In this document: piece by piece, positions 47,723-56,988 of the stretch
Layout of the letters: every line of letters starts with the position of its first letter
How positions within the stretch are numbered: position 1 is the first letter of the stretch
From: an uncultured beta proteobacterium
Lineage (GTDB): Bacteria > Pseudomonadota > Gammaproteobacteria > Burkholderiales > Burkholderiaceae_C
Assembly (NCBI GenBank): GCA_903845935.1
Contig: CAIMZI010000037.1
Coordinates: 124,001 to 188,000, forward strand
DNA: 64,000 nucleotides
Direction of reading: 5' to 3'
The notes under the pieces: generated by a model
Database searches by the model: none
What the model saw: only the letters and a program-made list of their open reading frames with translations
What the model was told of the DNA's origin: nothing
Program-made: the position numbers and the translations under genes

Positions 47723-49447
47723 ATGCCATTCCAATCCGTCCCGTACCCGCGCGTCCTGTTGCTGGGCCTGCTGTGCAGCGCCCCCGCCTGGGCCGCCGAG
47801 CCCCTGTCCTGCGAGCAGCTCGCGGGCCTGACGGTGGCGGCAGACGCCATTGCCCTGCCCACCCGTGGCGCCACGGTGACCAGCGCCAAGCCGATGCCCG
47901 CTGGTGGCACGGTGCCCAAGACCTTTGGCGACTACTGCCTGGTGGCAGGAGAAATCCAGTCGGTGGACAGCACAGCCCCGCCGATCAAGTTTCAGATCGC
48001 CCTGCCGACGCAGTGGAACCAGCGCGTGCTGATGCTGGGCGGCGGCGGATACGACGGCACGGTGCCGAATGTGATCGGCAACATTCCGGCCGGCCCTGTC
48101 AATATGCCCAACCCGATTGGGCGCGGCTATGTGGTGTTTGGCAGCAACTCCGGCCATGAGGGCGCCAGCAACCAGGGCGGTTTTGGCGTCAACGACGAGG
48201 CGCTGCGCAACTTCGCCTTCGAGGCCTTGAAGAAAACCCGCGACACCGCGCTGCAGATTGTCGGCAGGCACTACGCCCAGCCGGTGCAGCGCAGCTACTT
48301 TGCCGGTGGCTCCACTGGTGGGCGCGAGGCCCTGGCGGTGACGCAAAAGTGGCCTCAGGATTTTGATGGCGCGATCGCGCTGTATCCGGCCTTTAACGCC
48401 GCCAGCCTGGATCTGCAGTTCGGCCGCATCACGCGCGCCTTGGCCGCGCCTGGCGCCTACCCCAGCCTGACCCAACGCAAGGCGCTGTATGACGCGTCCA
48501 TGCAGGTCTGCGATGCCCTGGACGGTGTGGTTGACGGCCTGATCAGCAACCAGTCCGCCTGCAACGCATTGTTCAACCCCGCCACCGCCACGCTCAATGG
48601 ACAGCCGCTGCGCTGCGCCGGTGGCGCAGATACGGGCGACAGCTGTTTGTCGGACGCGCAGATTGCCGCGCTCAAGGTCATCAACACGCCGGTGCACCTT
48701 GCCTACCCGCTGGCCAATGGCGAGACCCAATACCCCGGCTTCAATGTCTGGGGCACCGATTTTGGCCGCCCCGGCAGCGGTGCCCAGGCGGTGGTGAATT
48801 TTCTGGGTCTCAACAGCGTGGCACCCGCCAGCCCCATGCCTGCGGTCGCGACGGCGCCGCAGGCCGGTGTGCCCTACCACGCCGGTTTTTGGGACCATTG
48901 GGTGAAGTACTTTGTGACGCGCGACCCTGGTTTTGATTCCCTCACGCTGGACCCGGAGCAGCCTGGAAAATGGGCTACCCGTATCAGCGAACTCGCTGGT
49001 TTGCAGGACGCCAACCAGGCCGACCTCAGCGCCTTTGCCGGCCACGGCGGCAAGATCCTGATGGCCCACGGAACTTCCGACCAGCTGGTCAGCACCCGCG
49101 CCACCGAGCAGTACCTGGCCCGCATCCGCAGCACCATGGGTGGCAGTCGCACGGATGACTTTCTGCGCTACTACGAAATCCCTGGTTACAACCACGCGCT
49201 GAGCACAACCTTCAACGCCGCCTGGGATTCGCTGAGCGCCTTGGAGAGCTGGGTGGAAAAGGGGGTGGCGCCTGTGAATCAGGTGGTGTTTGATACCGTC
49301 GGGGTGCCGGGACGCAGCCGTCCCCTGTGCGACTACCCGAGTTGGCCGAAATACAGCGGAACGGGCGAGGTCAACGCCGCCGCCAGCTTTGTCTGCGCAG
49401 CCGCCTGGAATGCCGGTGATAAATCCAATCAAGTTACAAAACCTTGA
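47723..49447 (+). CDS. Secreted tannase/feruloyl esterase family hydrolase
   Basis: The 574-residue hydrolase has a signal peptide (cleaved near AWAAEP) and the nucleophile Ser197 in GGSTGGREAL. The catalytic Asp and His are likely in HGTSDQLVST and YEIPGYNHALS. The Cys-rich lid region is present. Family members split esters of gallic, ferulic or related aromatic acids outside the cytosol. No aromatic ring-cleavage genes lie in the window. Confidence 0.92.
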   Translation: MPFQSVPYPRVLLLGLLCSAPAWAAEPLSCEQLAGLTVAADAIALPTRGATVTSAKPMPAGGTVPKTFGDYCLVAGEIQSVDSTAPPIKFQIALPTQWNQRVLMLGGGGYDGTVPNVIGNIPAGPVNMPNPIGRGYVVFGSNSGHEGASNQGGFGVNDEALRNFAFEALKKTRDTALQIVGRHYAQPVQRSYFAGGSTGGREALAVTQKWPQDFDGAIALYPAFNAASLDLQFGRITRALAAPGAYPSLTQRKALYDASMQVCDALDGVVDGLISNQSACNALFNPATATLNGQPLRCAGGADTGDSCLSDAQIAALKVINTPVHLAYPLANGETQYPGFNVWGTDFGRPGSGAQAVVNFLGLNSVAPASPMPAVATAPQAGVPYHAGFWDHWVKYFVTRDPGFDSLTLDPEQPGKWATRISELAGLQDANQADLSAFAGHGGKILMAHGTSDQLVSTRATEQYLARIRSTMGGSRTDDFLRYYEIPGYNHALSTTFNAAWDSLSALESWVEKGVAPVNQVVFDTVGVPGRSRPLCDYPSWPKYSGTGEVNAAASFVCAAAWNAGDKSNQVTKP

Positions 49448-49512
49448 CAGGAATCAGTGATTTATCCTGAGCCTGGCAGACACTGCGCAAGTCTCGGCAT
49501 TCATAAGCAAAA

Positions 49513-49544
49513 CATCGCACAGGGCACAAGCGCTCCGTGCGATG
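49513..49544. promoter_or_regulatory. Inverted repeat upstream of the sugar ABC operon
   Basis: CATCGCAC (49513-49520) and GTGCGATG (49537-49544) are a perfect 8-bp inverted repeat with a 16-base spacer, 57-88 bases before the binding-protein ATG. It may be a regulator site or a hairpin. There is no T tract to support a terminator for the tannase gene. Confidence 0.4.
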
Positions 49545-49600
49545 AAACAATGCCCCTGACCCTGTTCAGGCGAGGAGACTAAACCCTTGTAGGAGTAAAC

Positions 49601-50851
49601 ATGCTGAAGCTTTCGAAACTCGCCACTGCCGTGGCATTGTTGGTTGCCGGTACCGCTGCTATCGCCGGTGAAGTGGAAGTGCTGCACTGGTGGACATCCG
49701 GTGGCGAAGCCAAATCGGTTGCCGAACTCAAGAAGATCATGCAAGAAAAGGGCCACACCTGGAAAGACTTCGCCGTGGCCGGCGGCGGCGGCGACAACGC
49801 CATGACCGTGCTCAAGAGCCGCGTCGTTTCGGGTAACGCACCGGCTGCCGCCCAGATCAAGGGCCCGGCTCTGCAGGAGTGGGCCGCCGAAGGCGTGCTG
49901 GCCAATCTGGACCCAGTGGCCAAGGCCGAAAACTGGGACGCGCTGCTGCCCAAGGTCGTGGCCGACATCATGAAATACAAGGGCACCTACATTGCCGCAC
50001 CGGTCAATGTGCACCGCGTCAACTGGATGTGGGCCAACAGCGCCGTGCTCAAGAAAGCGGGCGTAGCTGGTGCACCCAAGACCTGGCCTGAGTTTTTTGC
50101 CGCCGCCGACAAGGTCAAGAAGGCCGGTTTTGTTGCCGTGGCCCATGGCGGTCAGAACTGGCAGGACTTCACCGTTTTTGAATCGGTGGTGCTGGGCACC
50201 GGTGGCGCCAAGTTCTACAACGACGCGCTGGTCAAGCTCGACCAGAAGGCACTGACCAGCCCGGCCATGACCAAGGCGCTGGAAACCTTCCGCAAGGTGC
50301 ATGGCTATGTGGATCCGGCTTCTCCAGGGCGCGACTGGAATCTGGCCACGGCCATGGTGATTCAGGAAAAGGCCGCCTTCCAGTTCATGGGTGACTGGGC
50401 CAAGGGCGAGTTCACCACCGCGGGCAAGGTGCCGGGCAAGGACTACCTCTGCGCCGCTGCTCCGGGCACCGACAACGCCTACACCTTCAACGTCGACTCG
50501 TTTGCCATGTTCAAGCTGAAAGATGCTGCCGCCCAGAAGGCCCAGTCCGATCTGGCCTCCAGCATCATGGGTGTGCCGTTCCAGGAAATCTTCAACCTGA
50601 ACAAGGGCTCGATTCCCGTGCGCCTGAACATGGATATGAGCAAGTTTGACGACTGCGCCAAGCTCTCGGCCAAGGACTTTGTGGCGTCTGCCAAGGCCGG
50701 CTCACTGGAGCCTTCCATTGCGCACGGCATGGCAGTTCCTCCGGCTGCAGCCGGCGCCATCCAGGACGCGGTGAGCCAGTTCTGGAATGACGACAAGATC
50801 TCGGTGGCCGACGGTGTGAAGAACATCGCCAAGGCAGCCAAGACCCAGTAA
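49601..50851 (+). CDS. Sugar ABC transporter substrate-binding protein
   Basis: The 416-residue periplasmic protein has a Sec signal (cleaved near AIAGEVE). It continues with VEVLHWWTSGGEAKSVAELK and YIAAPVNVHRVNWMWAN, typical of glucose/mannose binding proteins of the GtsA/family 1 type. An AGGAG ribosome site is clear. It is followed by a strong hairpin, then two permeases and an ATPase. Confidence 0.94.
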   Translation: MLKLSKLATAVALLVAGTAAIAGEVEVLHWWTSGGEAKSVAELKKIMQEKGHTWKDFAVAGGGGDNAMTVLKSRVVSGNAPAAAQIKGPALQEWAAEGVLANLDPVAKAENWDALLPKVVADIMKYKGTYIAAPVNVHRVNWMWANSAVLKKAGVAGAPKTWPEFFAAADKVKKAGFVAVAHGGQNWQDFTVFESVVLGTGGAKFYNDALVKLDQKALTSPAMTKALETFRKVHGYVDPASPGRDWNLATAMVIQEKAAFQFMGDWAKGEFTTAGKVPGKDYLCAAAPGTDNAYTFNVDSFAMFKLKDAAAQKAQSDLASSIMGVPFQEIFNLNKGSIPVRLNMDMSKFDDCAKLSAKDFVASAKAGSLEPSIAHGMAVPPAAAGAIQDAVSQFWNDDKISVADGVKNIAKAAKTQ

Positions 50852-50883
50852 GCGCAGCCAGGGCCGCGCGGCCCCGGCCTGAC

Positions 50884-50911
50884 AGCCCCACCCTCTGCGG
50901 CGGGTGGGGCT
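50884..50911 (+). terminator. Attenuating hairpin between binding protein and permease genes
   Basis: A perfect 10-bp stem, AGCCCCACCC with GGGTGGGGCT, an 8-base loop and a TTTTC tail. Such hairpins after the binding-protein gene protect the upstream mRNA and reduce permease expression. Confidence 0.85.
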
Positions 50912-50943
50912 TTTCATCAACTAGGTTTCACAAAAGGTCAGCC

Positions 50944-51822
50944 ATGAAAAAGTTGGAAAACCTGTTGCCCAAACTGGTGGTGGCGCCCGGATTCATATTC
51001 GGCTTTGCCTTCATCTACGGCTTCATGATCTGGAACGGCCTGCTGTCTGTCACCCATTCCCGCATGCTGCCCAATTACAGCGAGTTCGCAGGCCTGGAGC
51101 AGTACATCAAGCTCTGGGACATGGACCGCTGGTATGTGGCCCTCAAGAACCTAGGCATCTTCACCACGCTGTATGTAGGCGGCTCGATGGGCTTAGGGAT
51201 GGTGCTGGCGATCTTTCTGGACCAGAAGATCCGTATGGAGGGTTTTCTGCGCACCATCTATTTGTATCCCATGGCCTTGTCCTTCATCGTGACGGGCACT
51301 GCCTGGAAATGGATTCTCAACCCCAGCCTAGGGCTGGAAAAACTCATGCACGACCTGGGTTGGGCCAGCTTTGGCTTTGACTGGCTGGTGCAAAGCGACA
51401 CCGCCATTTACTGCGTCGTCATCGCCGGAGTCTGGCAGTCGGCAGGTTTTGCCATGGCGCTGTTCCTGGCCGGGCTGCGCGGCATTGACGACAACATCAT
51501 CAAGGCGGCGCAGATTGACGGCGCCTCGCTGCCGCGCATTTACTGGCGCATCATCCTTCCCATCATGCGACCGGTGGTGTTCTCCATCGTTCTGGTGCTG
51601 TCGCACCTGTCGATCAAGGCCTTTGACCTGGTGATGGCGCTCACCGCTGGTGGCCCGGGCTACTCCACCGACGTACCCGCCACCTTTATGTTCACCATGA
51701 GCTTTAACCGCGGCCAGCTCGGCCTGGGTGCTGCCAGCGCCACCATGATGCTGGCGACCGTGGCGGCGATTGTGGTGCCCTATCTGTACAGCGAGCTCCG
51801 CTCCAAACCCCACGAACGCTGA
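50944..51822 (+). CDS. Sugar ABC transporter permease 1
   Basis: The 292-residue inner-membrane protein has six membrane segments and the EAA loop IIKAAQIDGASLPRIYWRIIL near residue 190, which docks on the ATPase. It matches MalF/UgpA-type permeases, here without the extra periplasmic domain. It starts 32 bases after the hairpin and ends 2 bases before the second permease. Confidence 0.94.
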   Translation: MKKLENLLPKLVVAPGFIFGFAFIYGFMIWNGLLSVTHSRMLPNYSEFAGLEQYIKLWDMDRWYVALKNLGIFTTLYVGGSMGLGMVLAIFLDQKIRMEGFLRTIYLYPMALSFIVTGTAWKWILNPSLGLEKLMHDLGWASFGFDWLVQSDTAIYCVVIAGVWQSAGFAMALFLAGLRGIDDNIIKAAQIDGASLPRIYWRIILPIMRPVVFSIVLVLSHLSIKAFDLVMALTAGGPGYSTDVPATFMFTMSFNRGQLGLGAASATMMLATVAAIVVPYLYSELRSKPHER

Positions 51823-51824
51823 TC

Positions 51825-52679
51825 ATGCAAAGCAAAACTTTTTACCGTGTGGTGGTTTACAGCGTGTTGGGCCTGGCGGCCCTGCTGTTCCTGGCCCCCA
51901 TGTACGTGATGCTGGTGACCTCGTTCAAGGACGCCGACCAGATCCGCGCCGGCAACCTGATGAGCCTGCCCACCAGCCTGAACTGGGGCTCCTGGCAGCA
52001 GGCCTGGGACCAGGCCTGCACCGGTGTTGATTGCCGCGGTCTGCAGCCCTATTTCTGGAACTCGGTGCGCATGGCAGTTCCCGCCGTGCTGATCTCCACC
52101 GCCTGGGGCGCAATCAACGGCTATGTGCTGAGCATGTGGAAGTTCAGGGGCAGCGACCTGCTGTTCGGCTTTCTGCTATTTGGCGTGTTCATGCCCTTTC
52201 AGGTAGTGCTCTTGCCCATGAGCCAGGTGCTGGGCTATCTGAACCTGTCGAGCTCCATCAGCGGCCTGATCATGGTGCATTGCCTGGCCGGCATGGCGGG
52301 CACCACGCTGTTCTTTCGCAACTACTACACCGCCATTCCGCGCGAGCTGGTCAACGCCGCGCGCCTGGACGGTGCCGGCTTTTGGCGCATCTTCTGGCGC
52401 ATCGTCATCCCCATGTCCACGCCGATTTTGATGGTCACGCTGATCTGGCAGTTCACCAACATCTGGAACGACTTTTTATTTGGTGTGGCCTTTAGCGGCG
52501 CCGACAGCAAGCCCATCACCGTGGGCCTGAACAACATGGCCAACACCACCAGCAGCGTGAAGAACTACAACGTGGATATGGCGGCGGCGGTGATTGCCGG
52601 GCTGCCGACCATGCTGGTCTACGTCCTGGCCGGTCAATACTTCGTCAAAGGACTCACGGCCGGCGCCGTGAAAGGATAA
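51825..52679 (+). CDS. Sugar ABC transporter permease 2
   Basis: The 284-residue permease has six membrane segments and the EAA loop LVNAARLDGAGFWRIFWRIV near residue 170, typical of MalG/UgpE types. It begins two bases after permease 1 and pairs with it to form the channel. The FWRIVIPMSTPILMVTLIW stretch follows the loop. Confidence 0.94.
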   Translation: MQSKTFYRVVVYSVLGLAALLFLAPMYVMLVTSFKDADQIRAGNLMSLPTSLNWGSWQQAWDQACTGVDCRGLQPYFWNSVRMAVPAVLISTAWGAINGYVLSMWKFRGSDLLFGFLLFGVFMPFQVVLLPMSQVLGYLNLSSSISGLIMVHCLAGMAGTTLFFRNYYTAIPRELVNAARLDGAGFWRIFWRIVIPMSTPILMVTLIWQFTNIWNDFLFGVAFSGADSKPITVGLNNMANTTSSVKNYNVDMAAAVIAGLPTMLVYVLAGQYFVKGLTAGAVKG

Positions 52680-52683
52680 ACAT

Positions 52684-53754
52684 ATGGCTTCTTCACTTGA
52701 AATCGCAGGCATTCGCAAGGTCTTTGGCAAGGGTGCTGCCGCCGTCGAGGTACTCAAAAAAATCGACATCCTGGTCGCCCCGGGCGAGTTCCTGATCCTG
52801 GTCGGTCCCTCGGGCTGCGGCAAATCCACGCTGCTCAACATCATTGCCGGCCTGGAAGACGCCACCGAAGGCGCGCTGCGCATTGCCGGGCGCGATGTGC
52901 TCGACGTGGCCCCGGCCCAGCGCGACATTGCCATGGTGTTCCAGAGCTATGCGCTGTACCCGACCATGAGCGTGGCCGACAATATCGGCTTTGCGCTGGA
53001 GATGCGCAAGGTGCCCAAGGAGGCGCGCACCAAGCGCATCCACGAGGTGGCCGCCATGTTGCAGATCGAGAACCTGCTGGACCGCCGCCCGGCTCAACTC
53101 AGCGGCGGCCAGCGCCAGCGCGTGGCCATGGGCCGGGCCCTGGCGCGCGACCCGCAGCTGTTTCTGTTTGACGAGCCGCTCTCCAACCTGGACGCCAAGC
53201 TGCGCGTGGAAATGCGCGCCGAGATCAAGCGCCTGCACCACGTCAGCGGCATCACCAGCGTCTATGTTACGCATGACCAGATCGAGGCTATGACATTAGG
53301 CAGCCGCATCGCAGTGATGAAGGACGGCGTGCTGCAGCAGATTGGCACGCCCGACGAGATTTACCGCATGCCGGTCAACACCTATGTGGCCGGCTTTATC
53401 GGCTCGCCGATGATGAACTTCATCGACGGGGTTTCTAAAGGTGGCGGCGCGCCGTTCGTGTTTGCCGGCGGCTCGTTGGACCTGCCGGCACCCGCTGGAC
53501 GTCCCGTCACCCTGGGCCAGCGCCCCGAGCACATCCACCTGGCCACGGACGCCGCCTGGCGCGGCGAGGTGCTGCTGGTGGAGCCCACCGGCGCCGACAC
53601 CTATGTGGTGGTGAAGACGCAGGCCGGCCTGATTACCTTACGCGCCCCGGCCAACACCAGGCTGGACATTGGCGAAGCGGTAGGCCTGACGGTCAGCGAC
53701 CAGCACAACAACTGGTTCGACAAGGCCAGCGGCCTGCGCATCGCGCTGTCATAG
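52684..53754 (+). CDS. Sugar ABC transporter ATPase (MalK/UgpC type)
   Basis: The 356-residue ATPase has Walker A GPSGCGKST (41-49), signature LSGGQRQRVAMGRA near 140, Walker B LFLFDEPLSNLD near 160 and the switch His in VTHDQIEAM. The C-terminal MalK-type regulatory OB domain (about 240-356) is present. It completes the importer and ends overlapping the next, opposite gene by six bases. Confidence 0.95.
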   Translation: MASSLEIAGIRKVFGKGAAAVEVLKKIDILVAPGEFLILVGPSGCGKSTLLNIIAGLEDATEGALRIAGRDVLDVAPAQRDIAMVFQSYALYPTMSVADNIGFALEMRKVPKEARTKRIHEVAAMLQIENLLDRRPAQLSGGQRQRVAMGRALARDPQLFLFDEPLSNLDAKLRVEMRAEIKRLHHVSGITSVYVTHDQIEAMTLGSRIAVMKDGVLQQIGTPDEIYRMPVNTYVAGFIGSPMMNFIDGVSKGGGAPFVFAGGSLDLPAPAGRPVTLGQRPEHIHLATDAAWRGEVLLVEPTGADTYVVVKTQAGLITLRAPANTRLDIGEAVGLTVSDQHNNWFDKASGLRIALS

Positions 53755-54219
53755 GATCCGCGCAAAGTCGGATTCGGCCCAGGCCAGCGCGCTGCTCACC
53801 GTCAGCTTGAAGCTGGGGGACACGGAGACCCGGCCCAGTTCCTCGTCGAATTCATTGGTGGCGCTTAGGCTGGCGGTGGCGCCCTCGTCATCCGGCACGA
53901 TGGCCAGTGCGACGCGGACGCGCTGGCCCAATGCGGTCACCGTGACATTGCGATTGAGCTGCGCATGGAGCTGCTGCTCGTGTCGGCGAATCACCTCGTT
54001 GGCGGTCTTGACCAGGGTGTTGAAGGCCCCTACGTCCAGTGGCTTGGGGTTCTTTTTGTCACGCCCCATGGTCCACGGGCCGACCAGGGCCGGTTCTGAT
54101 TCACTGTGCAGCGTCATGGCCACGGCCCAGCCGTCGTCGTCGTCGTTGTTGATGACGCGCGCCGTCCAGCGTTCATTGCTCCAGACACGGGTTTCGTGGA
54201 TGGCGGTGTGATCGGTCAT
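53749..54219 (-). CDS. Unknown cytosolic protein, 156 aa
   Basis: I do not recognise the family. The protein begins MTDHTAIHETRVWSNERWTA, is acidic with a run of four Asp (NDDDDGW), and has no signal or membrane segment. ATG 54219 is chosen because the longer frame adds only 13 atypical residues. It diverges from the DnaJ-like gene, and its 3' end overlaps the ABC ATPase gene. Confidence 0.7.
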   Translation of the reverse strand: MTDHTAIHETRVWSNERWTARVINNDDDDGWAVAMTLHSESEPALVGPWTMGRDKKNPKPLDVGAFNTLVKTANEVIRRHEQQLHAQLNRNVTVTALGQRVRVALAIVPDDEGATASLSATNEFDEELGRVSVSPSFKLTVSSALAWAESDFARIL

Positions 54220-54383
54220 ATTTGTTGTGGTGTCGGCGCAGGGCGCACTATGGCCCACATTTTGGCAGACGCGGCGGCGTCAGGCGGAAGCGCCTGCACT
54301 TTGCTACGATGGGCGCAGGCCGCAAGCGGCGCCCGGCAATGCCTGGCAGCCCACGGCACCACCTTACCAGGACACGCAAACCC

Positions 54384-55430
54384 ATGGAAACCCGAGATGC
54401 CTACGCGGAATTGGGCCTGCACCCCAGCGCCACCGATGCGCAGCTCAAGGCGAGCTGGCGTCGGCTGGTGGCTGCCTGGCACCCGGACCGCAACGCTGCG
54501 CCCGATGCCGGTAGCCGCATGCAAGCGATCAACAAGGCCTACCAGCACATCCGGCAACTGCGCGATGGGGATGACCCGGATGCGGTGGACGAGGACAGCG
54601 CCGCGCCGGCCCCCGCTACGGAGTCTGCCCAGGCGGATGCCCCTTCAAACACGCATATCCGCAAGGTTCAACTGTCGCTGGAGGACGCGATCCTGGGCTG
54701 CACCCGCACACTGAGCGGCCACTTTACACATGTCTGCAGTGCCTGCCTCGGCAAGGGCCAGGGCGTGCTGGCCAAGGCTTGCAGCACCTGCCACGGCAGC
54801 GGTGCGGTGCACAGGCCGGCACTGTTTGGCTGGATGTGGAACCAGGAAGAGTGCTCCGACTGCGGTGGCGACGGCCGACTGCGTGCGCCCTGCGATGCCT
54901 GCGATGGCCGTGGTGAACAGAGCGTGCCCTACCGGCGCCGGGTGCGCTTTCCTTCGGGTATGCGCGAAGGCCATGTGTTGAGCGTTCCGGCCTCGCGCCA
55001 TGGGGCTGTGGACCTGGGCCTGGAGCTACAGGTAGAGATCGAGCCGCATCCGTTTTTCAGACTGGATGGAGACGGCGTGCTGCGCTGCGAAATGCCGGTG
55101 AACGGCTACGCCTGGATGGCCGGGCGCTGGGTGGAAGTGCCCACCCCTGACGGGCTGCAGCAAATGCGCCTGAACCGCGACGCGCTGGTGTATCGACTGG
55201 CCGGGCAGGGCTTTCCGGCAGCGCCACGCGGAGCGCGCGGGGATTACATGGTGAAGGTGGTGCCTGTGTTTCCGGCAGAGGACGACCCGGCGCAGAAGGC
55301 GCTGCTGGACCAGCTGATTGCAAGTTCCAGCAAGGCGGCCGCTGCCGATGCCGAGCAGCCCATTGGGCAATGGCAGCGCAACTTGAAGCGCTGGAACGCC
55401 GGCCACAAAAAATCCAACCGGGATGAGTAG
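54384..55430 (+). CDS. DnaJ-like co-chaperone with zinc-finger region
   Basis: The 348-residue protein has an N-terminal J domain with the HPD tripeptide (AAWHPDRNAAP, near residue 33). Next comes a zinc region with four CxxC repeats (CSACLGKG, CSTCHGSG, CSDCGGDG, CDACDGRG), then the DnaJ C-terminal substrate domains. The Gly/Phe linker of true DnaJ is replaced by an acidic Ala/Pro-rich linker (about 65-88). It is thus a specialised partner of DnaK and not the main DnaJ. No dnaK is adjacent. Confidence 0.88.
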   Translation: METRDAYAELGLHPSATDAQLKASWRRLVAAWHPDRNAAPDAGSRMQAINKAYQHIRQLRDGDDPDAVDEDSAAPAPATESAQADAPSNTHIRKVQLSLEDAILGCTRTLSGHFTHVCSACLGKGQGVLAKACSTCHGSGAVHRPALFGWMWNQEECSDCGGDGRLRAPCDACDGRGEQSVPYRRRVRFPSGMREGHVLSVPASRHGAVDLGLELQVEIEPHPFFRLDGDGVLRCEMPVNGYAWMAGRWVEVPTPDGLQQMRLNRDALVYRLAGQGFPAAPRGARGDYMVKVVPVFPAEDDPAQKALLDQLIASSSKAAAADAEQPIGQWQRNLKRWNAGHKKSNRDE

Positions 55431-55531
55431 CTGCAGCGACCGCGCCCGTGCGGCGCTGCGTGTCGTCCCTATTCGCGCAAGCTGTTGCGCTCACAAGCAA
55501 CACGCGGTAGCGGCTGTGACCCAGTGAGTTC

Positions 55532-56041
55532 CTAGTACGCGCCCATGTAATCGCGCTTGCCGATCTCCACGCCGTTGTGGCGCAGCAGTGCGTAGGTGGT
55601 GGTGACATGGAAAAAGAATTGCGGGAGGCCGTAATTTGACAGATAGGCCTGCCCGCTAAGCCTCTTTTCCTTAGGTGTTCCTGGGCGCAATACCACCTCT
55701 TTGAGTTCGCTTCCCTCAAATTGCGCGGCTGACAGGGTGTCGATAAACGCCAGTGTCTGGTCCAGCAAGGCGTCCAGGTCGGCAAAGCTTTGCTCCTTGC
55801 CCTCAAACACCGGAAGCTCCACACCCGCCAGCCGTGCGGAAATGCCGCGCGCAAAGTCGGCCGCAATCTGCACCTGCTTGATCAGCGGAAACATGTCGGG
55901 AAACAGGCGCACCCGCAACAGCGCTTGCGGCTCTATCGATTTGGCAGCAAGGTGGGCGTCGGCACGCGCCAGTATGGCCTTCAAGGCCGTAAGCATTTGC
56001 TTGAGAACGGGAACGCTGTGGGTGTACATTGGGCTGGTCAT
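55532..56041 (-). CDS. DUF1993 family protein
   Basis: The 169-residue protein has MYTHSVPVLKQMLTALKAIL, RLFPDMFPLIKQVQIAADFA and FFFHVTTTYALLRHNGVEIG. These match DUF1993, a DinB-like helical-bundle family of unknown role. ATG 56041 follows AGGAAATACCC. No partner gene is evident. Confidence 0.92.
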   Translation of the reverse strand: MTSPMYTHSVPVLKQMLTALKAILARADAHLAAKSIEPQALLRVRLFPDMFPLIKQVQIAADFARGISARLAGVELPVFEGKEQSFADLDALLDQTLAFIDTLSAAQFEGSELKEVVLRPGTPKEKRLSGQAYLSNYGLPQFFFHVTTTYALLRHNGVEIGKRDYMGAY

Positions 56042-56221
56042 GGGTATTTCCTATGGGCGTGACGAGGCGTCTGCCGCAGCGCCCATGGTACATGGCAGAG
56101 CCTTGCAAGCCGATGCATTACGGCTCAGGTCTATCCCATGGTCACCATGCTGCCCAGGCCGGCAGCCGGATGGAATCAATCCACATGCCTATCCTTGCAA
56201 GAGAAATCAAAGTCGAGTATT

Positions 56222-56244
56222 CTTACAAAGATCAATTTTGTAAG
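56222..56244. promoter_or_regulatory. Palindromic operator of the toxin-antitoxin pair
   Basis: CTTACAAA (56222-56229) and TTTGTAAG (56237-56244) form a perfect 8-bp inverted repeat with a 7-base spacer. It ends nine bases before the antitoxin ATG, overlapping the TAAGGA ribosome site. AbrB-type antitoxins commonly bind such sites to repress their own operon. Confidence 0.7.
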
Positions 56245-56252
56245 GATGCAAA

Positions 56253-56474
56253 ATGTCCGATTCCACCCTCACTGCCAAAGGTCAGACCACCGTGCCCCAA
56301 GCGGTACGCGACGCCATGCACGTACAAGCAGGAAGCCGGTTGACTTGGAACGTGATGCCTGACGGCACAGCTATCGTTCGCGCAAAAACCAAGTCGGTGC
56401 TCGATTTGGCCGGCATGCTGAAGGCCCCCCCCGGAAAGAAAGTCCGCATAGAAGACATGAATCCTTGGCGTTAA
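56253..56474 (+). CDS. vapB: AbrB/SpoVT-type antitoxin
   Basis: The 73-residue protein starts SDSTLTAKGQTTVPQAVRDAM, the swapped-hairpin AbrB DNA-binding fold, followed by a C-terminal toxin-binding tail. It lies 10 bases before a PIN-domain gene, so it is the antitoxin of a VapBC-type pair. TAAGGATGCAAA precedes the ATG. Confidence 0.9.
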   Translation: MSDSTLTAKGQTTVPQAVRDAMHVQAGSRLTWNVMPDGTAIVRAKTKSVLDLAGMLKAPPGKKVRIEDMNPWR

Positions 56475-56484
56475 GGGCTTCACC

Positions 56485-56886
56485 ATGGCGGCACTGGATA
56501 CCAACGTCCTCGTTCGTTTCCTGATTCAGGATGATGCCAAGCAGGGCTTGCTGGCCCGGGAGTTGATTAGATCTGCTTTGAAAAAAGGCGAACCGCTGTT
56601 TGTCCCCGTAACGGTGATGCTGGAACTGGAGTGGGTGCTGCGATCGAACTTTGGGTTTGATAAGGCAGACATTATTCAGACATTGTCGAGCCTGCTCACG
56701 GCTGTCGAACTGTCGTTCGAGTCAGAGGCCGCCGTGGAGGTGGCGCTTGAGCTATTCAGGCAAAACAAGGCGGACTTTTCGGATTGCGTGCACATCGCGC
56801 TGAGCCATGCCGCGGGTATGGAGCCACTGTGGACCTTTGACAAAGCGGCAGCTAAAGTGGACGGCGCAACCTTGCTATCAAGTTAG
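56485..56886 (+). CDS. vapC: PIN-domain ribonuclease toxin (VapC family)
   Basis: The 133-residue toxin has the PIN acidic residues in ALDTNVLVRFL (Asp5), LELEWVL (Glu near 44), and FSDCVHIAL (Asp near 96), with TFDKAAAK near the end. VapC toxins cut tRNA or rRNA. It is complete and its partner is intact, so the pair may be active. Confidence 0.9.
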   Translation: MAALDTNVLVRFLIQDDAKQGLLARELIRSALKKGEPLFVPVTVMLELEWVLRSNFGFDKADIIQTLSSLLTAVELSFESEAAVEVALELFRQNKADFSDCVHIALSHAAGMEPLWTFDKAAAKVDGATLLSS

Positions 56887-56988
56887 ATGAGGCCTGCATA
56901 CACCACGACAGCTGACACGCAGCGCGGGCAACCCACCATGCATACCCTGATGTTGATGGACCGGCCCAGGTTTTATGTGGGCATGAAA

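Noticed and set aside
47570..49432. 620-codon open frame opposite the tannase-like gene
   Set aside because: Shadow of a secreted hydrolase with signal peptide and catalytic Ser.
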